A stretch of 64,000 nucleotides of DNA from Bacillota bacterium (GTDB lineage Bacteria > Bacillota > Bacilli > Paenibacillales > Paenibacillaceae): assembly GCA_023433615.1 (NCBI GenBank), contig JAEZCJ010000090.1, positions 1 to 64,000 on the forward strand, in the 5' to 3' direction. The notes beneath the pieces are model-generated. The model worked only from the letters and a program-made list of their open reading frames with translations, was not told the DNA's origin and ran no database searches. This document shows positions 59,261 to 64,000 of the stretch, piece by piece (the stretch's first letter is position 1; each line of letters opens with the position of its first letter). The position numbers and the translations under genes are program-made.

Positions 59261-60529
59261 CTAGATCAAGAAATTGAACAGATGCGGGTCCTTGTTCAGC
59301 TCCAGGAAGCTGATGCCCTTGTTGCGCATCCGCGCAATGAGCGGCTCGTAGTCCTCCCGGTGCGTCAGCTCGAGGCCGACCAGCGCGGGACCGTTATCCT
59401 TGTTGTGCTTCTTCGTATACTCGAAGCGGGTGATGTCGTCGCCGGGACCTAGCACATCGTCGAGAAATTCGCGAAGCGCGCCTGCCCGCTGAGGGAAGTT
59501 GATCATAAAGTAATGCTTCAGCCCTTCATAGATCAACGACCGCTCCTTGATCTCCTGCATCCGGTCGACGTCGTTGTTCCCGCCGCTTACGATGCAGACG
59601 ACTGTCTTGCCGGCAATCCGGTCGCGATACGCATCAAGCGCCGCGATGGGCAGCGCGCCGGCCGGCTCAGCGACAATGGCGCTCTCGTTGTACAACTCCA
59701 GCATCGTCGTGCATACCTTGCCCTCCGGCACCAGGGCGATATCGTCGAGCAGCTCCCGGGACAGCTCGAACGTCATGTCGCCGACCCGCTTAACAGCGGC
59801 CCCGTCGACGAACTTGTCGATCTGTTCGAGCGCCGTGACGACGCCGTTATCGAGCGAGACGCGCATCGAAGGCGCGCCTTCCGGTTCTACGCCGATCACC
59901 GAGGTCGCTTGCGACACGCTCTTGATATAAGTCCCGACCCCGGCAGCAAGGCCGCCGCCGCCGATGGTCAGGAACACGTAATCGGGCAGCTCGCCGGCAT
60001 CCTCGATGATTTCGAGCCCGACCGTGCCGTTGCCGGCGATGATGCGGGGATCGTCGAACGGATGAATGAACGTCATGCCATGCTGTTCTGCCGCTTGTAC
60101 AGCCTCTGCGTACGCATCGTCGAACGTATCGCCGACAAGCACGACTTCCACTGCATGACCGCCGAAGAAGGACACCTGGCGCACCTTCTGTCGCGGCGTC
60201 GTGCTCGGCATATAGATTTTCCCCGGGACACCAAGCGCATGGCAGGAATAAGCGACTCCCTGCGCATGATTGCCTGCACTGGCGCACACGACTCCTTTAG
60301 CCAGCACGTCCTGCGGCAGCGTCCGCATGACATGATAGGCGCCGCGGATCTTGAATGACCGGACGACTTGCAGGTCTTCTCGTTTCAGCAGGACCGTGCA
60401 GCCGTATCGCTCCGACAGCACGCGGCTGTGTTGAAGCGGCGTGCGGACGACAACCTCCTTCAAGAGATGCTGCGCCATTACGATATCGCCGAGCTTAACC
60501 CCGTTCATGCTCTCTCCCGAATGCATCAT
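59261..60529 (-). CDS. ilvA: Threonine dehydratase (biosynthetic)
   Basis: The ATG at 60529 follows GGGAGAGG. The 422-residue enzyme has the PLP lysine in SFKIRGAYH (about residue 58), 'ASAGNHAQGVAYS', the Gly loop 'TIGGGGLAAGVGTY' and 'IVSGGNND'. Residues about 335-422 ('HYFMINFPQRAGALREFLD') are a single ACT-like regulatory domain, the short type. It makes 2-oxobutanoate for isoleucine. The 5' leader is an Ile T-box. Confidence 0.95.
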   Translation of the reverse strand: MMHSGESMNGVKLGDIVMAQHLLKEVVVRTPLQHSRVLSERYGCTVLLKREDLQVVRSFKIRGAYHVMRTLPQDVLAKGVVCASAGNHAQGVAYSCHALGVPGKIYMPSTTPRQKVRQVSFFGGHAVEVVLVGDTFDDAYAEAVQAAEQHGMTFIHPFDDPRIIAGNGTVGLEIIEDAGELPDYVFLTIGGGGLAAGVGTYIKSVSQATSVIGVEPEGAPSMRVSLDNGVVTALEQIDKFVDGAAVKRVGDMTFELSRELLDDIALVPEGKVCTTMLELYNESAIVAEPAGALPIAALDAYRDRIAGKTVVCIVSGGNNDVDRMQEIKERSLIYEGLKHYFMINFPQRAGALREFLDDVLGPGDDITRFEYTKKHNKDNGPALVGLELTHREDYEPLIARMRNKGISFLELNKDPHLFNFLI

Positions 60530-60544
60530 GGACCTCTCCCTCTT

Positions 60545-60875
60545 CCTCCTGAAAATAAAAAAATCCCGTCCCGGCAAGGGACGAGATGTACTCGCGATAC
60601 CACCCTCATTCCGCCGGACTCGTCCCCAATCGCGCATCTGCATGCGGGAATGGATCGGTGCCATCGGCGGCACTCAGCAACGTACGTGTTCATACGCGGT
60701 CCGGGTAACGGCGGACGTTCCGTCTTCGCTTACGCTCCGGCGGGAGGTTCGGCTTAAGCTTCTCCGGGATGATATAGCGCCTGGCGGCAAAGATCGGCTT
60801 GCAGCGAATGCCGACTCTCTGGGCAATGCCTATCCGGCGTACGGGTTCCCTTCATCGAATGTGGAAATATGGTTT
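60545..60875 (-). promoter_or_regulatory. T-box leader (isoleucine) of ilvA
   Basis: Minus-strand leader of about 330 bases. Stem I shows AGAGAGTCGGC and GCTGCAAGCCGATC; the specifier loop reads TATATCATCCCGG with ATC (60773-60771), an Ile codon. The T-box GGGTGGTATCGCG lies at 60605-60593 and is followed by a terminator (CGTCCC-TTGCC-GGGACG, then seven T, 60563-60557). Uncharged tRNA-Ile would stabilise the antiterminator. Confidence 0.92.
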
Positions 60876-60880
60876 CTTTT

Positions 60881-60909
60881 GTTATACCCCTGGCGCAAGC
60901 TATTGTCAA
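60881..60909 (-). promoter_or_regulatory. Sigma-A promoter of the ilvA T-box transcript
   Basis: TTGACA (60909-60904) and TATAAC (60886-60881) on the minus strand with exactly 17 bases between. The transcript should start near 60874, just before stem I of the T-box. Confidence 0.85.
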
Positions 60910-61320
60910 CATCCGGCCAGCAACTTCCATTTTGCCTGCTCGTTCGAGTTGGTAAGTTAAGGGAACTAACCGGGCATGCATGCTTTCCTTATATTAATCT
61001 AACATCTCGTCCCCATAATGAATGCAAGAAGATTGTTGTGTTACAGCGGCCTCACGGCACTTTCGGACTAGGCACAAGGGGCGGGAGAGGATTCATACGA
61101 GTGTGAAAACGGCTTGCGCAAGGTTCAAAAGTTGTAAGTGTAAGGTCATAGTTTGCGGAATCTTACGGGTAGTTCTGAAGAACTATTCATATACCGTTTG
61201 ATTAGTTCTAAAGTATTTGACTTTTGGAGATTTGGCCTGTTTAATTAGAAGTAGATACATATTATGCGACAAGATTCGAGAATAATTTACAATAATTGTC
61301 ACTATTGGGGTGATATATCC
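60910..61320. other. Divergent spacer between ilvA and pilB
   Basis: Mostly AT-rich sequence without genes. It has a small hairpin TAGTTC-TGAA-GAACTA near 61175 and the pilB promoter at 61217-61245. Confidence 0.45.
61217..61245 (+). promoter_or_regulatory. Sigma-A promoter of the pilus operon
   Basis: TTGACT (61217-61222) and TTTAAT (61240-61245) with 17 bases between, about 75 bases upstream of pilB. Confidence 0.65.
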
Positions 61321-62991
61321 ATGTCTGTCAATCGCAAACGGATCGGTGACCTGTTGGTAGAGGCTGGCGTAATTTCGGAGGAGCAACTGGGTCAAGCGCT
61401 GGCCCAACAGCGCGAGCTCAAGATGCGGCTTGGCGACGTGTTGATCTCCCAACGCTACATTACCGAGCAGCAGTTCATTGAAGTGCTGGAGTTCCAGCTT
61501 GGGATTCCGCATGTCCAGCTGTTTCGCCAGAAAGTCGATCCGAAGGTCATTAACCTCGTTCCCCAGAAGCTCGCGGCGCAGCACGTGATCATTCCGCTGC
61601 GGCTCGAAGGAAGCAAGCTGACGGTGGCAATGGCGGATCCGCTCGATTATTTTGCGATCGATGAGCTCAGAATGGCGACTGGACTGCGTATCGAGCCTGT
61701 CATTGCGTCGAAGGACGAGCTGCTGCGTGCCATTAATCGCTATTACGGCATGCAGGAGTCGATCGACGCGATCTCGCAGAATTTGCAGGCACGCGAGACG
61801 GAAGAACCCCGAACGCAGGCGCAGGAAGAAGAGGATTCGCCGGTCGTCAAGACGGTGAATCAGATCATCCTGCAAGCCGTTCAGATCGGCGCGAGCGACA
61901 TTCACTTCGATCCGCAGGAAGACAGCTTCCGTATCCGCTATCGGGTCGACGGCATCATGCGGACGGAGCGGGTGCTGCCGCCCGGCATGCAAGGCGTCAT
62001 CGTGGCGCGTGTCAAGATCATGGCGAACCTGAACGTCGCCGAGCGGAGGCTGCCGCAGGACGGCCGGGTCGAGATGGACGTCGCGTTCCGCAAGGTCGAT
62101 CTCCGGATCTCGACGCTGCCGACGATCCACGGCGAGAAGGTCGTGATGCGGATTCTCGACCTAGGCCAAGCGCTGACCGAGATCGATAAGCTGGACTTAT
62201 CGGCACACAATTTTCGGCTGTTCAGCAAGGGGATCGCAGGTCACAGCGGCGTCGCCCTCATTACGGGACCGACGGGCAGCGGCAAAACGACGACGCTCTA
62301 CTCGGCGCTGGCGCGGCTCAATAACGAAGACCGCAACATCATCACGGTCGAGGACCCGGTCGAATACCAGCTTCACGGAATCAATCAAGTGCAGGTGAAC
62401 GCGACGACCGGACTCTCGTTCGCGCGCGGGCTGAGGACGATATTGCGGCAAGACCCCGATATCGTCATGGTGGGCGAGATCCGCGATCTCGAGACGGCGG
62501 AGATCGCGATCCGAGCGGCGATGACCGGCCACCTCGTACTGAGTACGCTTCATACGAACAGTGCGGTCAGCACCATTACGCGTCTGATCGACATGGGCGT
62601 CGAACCGTTCTTGATCGCTTCGGCGGTCAACTGCGTCGTCGGTCAGCGGCTGGTCCGCCGGATCTGCCCGCATTGCGCGGAGACGCAGCGGCCCGGCGAG
62701 GAAGAGAAGCGGCTGCTCGACAAGTACGGCTTCGAGGTAGAGACCGTTCGCCGCGGGATCGGCTGCGCGGAGTGCGGCCGCAGCGGCTACAAAGGCCGCC
62801 TAGGCATCCACGAAGTACTGTCGCTCGACGACACGTTCCGCTCCATGGTGCTCGACCGGAAGGCTGACAGCGAGTATGCGGCCCACGCCGAGACGATCGG
62901 ACTGATCCCGATGGTTATGGACGGTCTCGAGAAGGTCGCTCAGGGGAAGACATCCGTTGCGGAAGTGTTCCGCGTGACGGGAACGGAATGA
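61321..62991 (+). CDS. pilB: Type IV pilus assembly ATPase PilB (GspE family)
   Basis: GGGGTGAT precedes the ATG at 61321. The 556-residue ATPase has an N-terminal MshEN-like domain (about 1-150, 'RIGDLLVEAGVISEEQLGQA'), Walker A GPTGSGKTTT (about 317-326), the Asp box 'DIVMVGEIRDLETAEIAIRAA', the His box 'LSTLHTNSA' and four zinc cysteines (CPHC, CAEC, about 449-485). It powers pilin polymerisation. pilT follows after 90 bases. Confidence 0.95.
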   Translation: MSVNRKRIGDLLVEAGVISEEQLGQALAQQRELKMRLGDVLISQRYITEQQFIEVLEFQLGIPHVQLFRQKVDPKVINLVPQKLAAQHVIIPLRLEGSKLTVAMADPLDYFAIDELRMATGLRIEPVIASKDELLRAINRYYGMQESIDAISQNLQARETEEPRTQAQEEEDSPVVKTVNQIILQAVQIGASDIHFDPQEDSFRIRYRVDGIMRTERVLPPGMQGVIVARVKIMANLNVAERRLPQDGRVEMDVAFRKVDLRISTLPTIHGEKVVMRILDLGQALTEIDKLDLSAHNFRLFSKGIAGHSGVALITGPTGSGKTTTLYSALARLNNEDRNIITVEDPVEYQLHGINQVQVNATTGLSFARGLRTILRQDPDIVMVGEIRDLETAEIAIRAAMTGHLVLSTLHTNSAVSTITRLIDMGVEPFLIASAVNCVVGQRLVRRICPHCAETQRPGEEEKRLLDKYGFEVETVRRGIGCAECGRSGYKGRLGIHEVLSLDDTFRSMVLDRKADSEYAAHAETIGLIPMVMDGLEKVAQGKTSVAEVFRVTGTE

Positions 62992-63080
62992 CGGTTCATT
63001 CCGATAACGGGCAAGGTAACGGTTCCGGGTACAGCGCCGGCCATTCGCGCAAGCGACAACTTGGATGAGGAGGGCGAAGC

Positions 63081-64000
63081 GTGCACATTAACGAGTTATT
63101 GGCCATGGCGCATCAGAACAAAGCATCCGATGTCCATCTCACGGTCGGATCGCCGCCGATGTTCCGGATTCACGGGAGTCTCTCGCCGGTATCCGAGCAG
63201 GTGCTGGCAAGGACGGACATTCTTGACATGATTCGCGATCTGCTCTCGACGGAGCAATATGAACAATTCATGGAGACGGGCGACGTTGACCTGTCCCACG
63301 GCATTCCCGGCGTATCCCGATTCCGGGTTAACGCTTATAAGCAGAAAGGCAATGCGGCATTGACGATCCGTCTGATTCCGCAGAACATTCCGTCGATGGA
63401 ACAGCTTGGGCTTCCGAAGATCGCGGAGGAATTCGCAGGCAAGCCGCAGGGCTTGCTCCTCGTAACCGGTCCGACCGGCAGCGGCAAATCGACGACATTG
63501 GCCGCAATTCTCGACTACATCAATCGGACGCGCAGCGATCATATCATCACGCTGGAGGATCCGATCGAATTCGTACATAACCACAAGTCATGCATCGTCA
63601 ACCAGCGCGAGATCGGCGTCGACACGGCGTCCTTCGCAAGCGGCCTCCGCGCGGCACTGCGGCAGGATCCTGACGTGGTGCTCGTAGGCGAGATGCGCGA
63701 CCTCGAGACGATCTCGATCGCCATTACGGCCGCCGAGACGGGTCACCTCGTATTCGGCACGCTGCATACGGCAGACGCGCCGCAGACGATCGACCGGATC
63801 ATCGACGTGTTCCCGCCGGAGGCGCAGCAGCAGATTCGCGTTCAGCTGTCCTCCGTGCTGCTCGGCGTAATGGCGCAGCGGCTGCTGCCGACGGCGGACG
63901 GCGCAGGCCGAGTCGCCGCCATCGAGGTGCTGGTGAATACGCCGGCCGTCGCGAACTTGATCCGCTCCGAGAAGATCCATCAGATCCGATCGGTCATGCA
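63081..64000 (+). CDS. pilT: Type IV pilus retraction ATPase PilT, 3' end beyond the right edge
   Basis: GTG start with GAGGAGGG six bases upstream. The visible 306 residues start 'MHINELLAMAHQNKASDVHL' as PilT does, with Walker A GPTGSGKSTT (about 132-141), the Asp box 'DPDVVLVGEMRDLETISIAI' and 'ETGHLVFGTLHT'. PilT depolymerises pili and pulls the cell. The C-terminus is cut by the window. Confidence 0.95.
   Translation, partial: MHINELLAMAHQNKASDVHLTVGSPPMFRIHGSLSPVSEQVLARTDILDMIRDLLSTEQYEQFMETGDVDLSHGIPGVSRFRVNAYKQKGNAALTIRLIPQNIPSMEQLGLPKIAEEFAGKPQGLLLVTGPTGSGKSTTLAAILDYINRTRSDHIITLEDPIEFVHNHKSCIVNQREIGVDTASFASGLRAALRQDPDVVLVGEMRDLETISIAITAAETGHLVFGTLHTADAPQTIDRIIDVFPPEAQQQIRVQLSSVLLGVMAQRLLPTADGAGRVAAIEVLVNTPAVANLIRSEKIHQIRSVM

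Noticed and set aside
60441..61106. Plus-strand open frame of 221 codons across the ilvA leader
   Set aside because: It covers the T-box RNA, terminator and promoter on the other strand and has no recognisable product.
61183..62130. A 315-codon minus-strand frame opposite pilB
   Set aside because: Overlaps the conserved ATPase fully; Leu/Arg/Asp-rich shadow without motifs.

Overview
The window reads as chromosome of a Gram-positive Firmicute with a fairly high G+C content, most likely Paenibacillaceae (Paenibacillus or Cohnella type). The reasons are strong GGAGG ribosome binding sites throughout, frequent GTG/TTG starts, a qoxABCD menaquinol oxidase, a two-component (HepS/HepT-type) polyprenyl diphosphate synthase, a T-box leader, an S-layer-homology protein and short dispersed intergenic repeats. 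No rRNA, tRNA, CRISPR array, transposase or phage gene was seen.

Positions 1-15400 hold a flavin-based extracellular electron transfer (EET, 'FLEET') locus like that of Listeria, split in two. The left half is a partial ApbE-type flavin transferase (fmnB), divergent from eetA, eetB, an ECF module (ecfA1, ecfA2, ecfT) and the UbiA-type prenyltransferase dmkA. The right half, on the minus strand, is pplA (lipoprotein with two flavinylation domains), ndh2 (type II NADH dehydrogenase with a membrane tail), a HepS-like subunit, dmkB and an unusual thioredoxin/GerMN/PCYCGC fusion. Between the halves lie two proteins of unknown function, a spermidine-synthase-like protein, an AraC/GyrI-type regulator and a BCCT osmolyte transporter gene broken by two frameshifts. 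A perfect palindrome fitting both the Rex and the Bacillus-type Fnr consensus lies upstream of pplA.

Positions 15400-24000 carry repeats, the pyrK-pyrD pair, a quinone reductase, ribBA, an acyltransferase-like membrane protein, a YiaA/YiaB-type small protein, a flavin amine oxidase and an acidic coiled-coil protein. Positions 24000-28600 are qoxABCD. Positions 28600-34100 hold a palindrome-rich spacer, an alpha/beta-hydrolase-like protein without its serine, a metallo-hydrolase and a quinone/electrophile-stress cassette (HxlR regulator divergent from a DJ-1-like protein, an MFS pump and an azoreductase).

Positions 34100-44750 form a putative uptake and amide-hydrolysis cluster: an MFS protein, a peptide-type ABC transporter (fused ATPases, two permeases, binding protein), three paralogous isochorismatase-fold hydrolases and a LysR regulator. 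Positions 45100-46960 are an anaerobic focA-ldh operon with an Fnr-like box placed as for a class II activator. The rest is mostly housekeeping and small genes: a TetR/metallo-hydrolase pair with twin operators, LysE, LysM-M23 peptidase, aromatic-acid exporter, several very small proteins, DedA-type and MFS membrane proteins, an aldo/keto reductase, an SLH protein, a VOC protein, a T-box-controlled ilvA, and the start of a type IV pilus cluster (pilB, partial pilT) at the right edge.

Taken together, the window links three outlets for reducing power: quinol to oxygen (qox), quinol to the outside (FLEET) and pyruvate to lactate (ldh). Two of them carry candidate boxes for the same redox or oxygen regulator.
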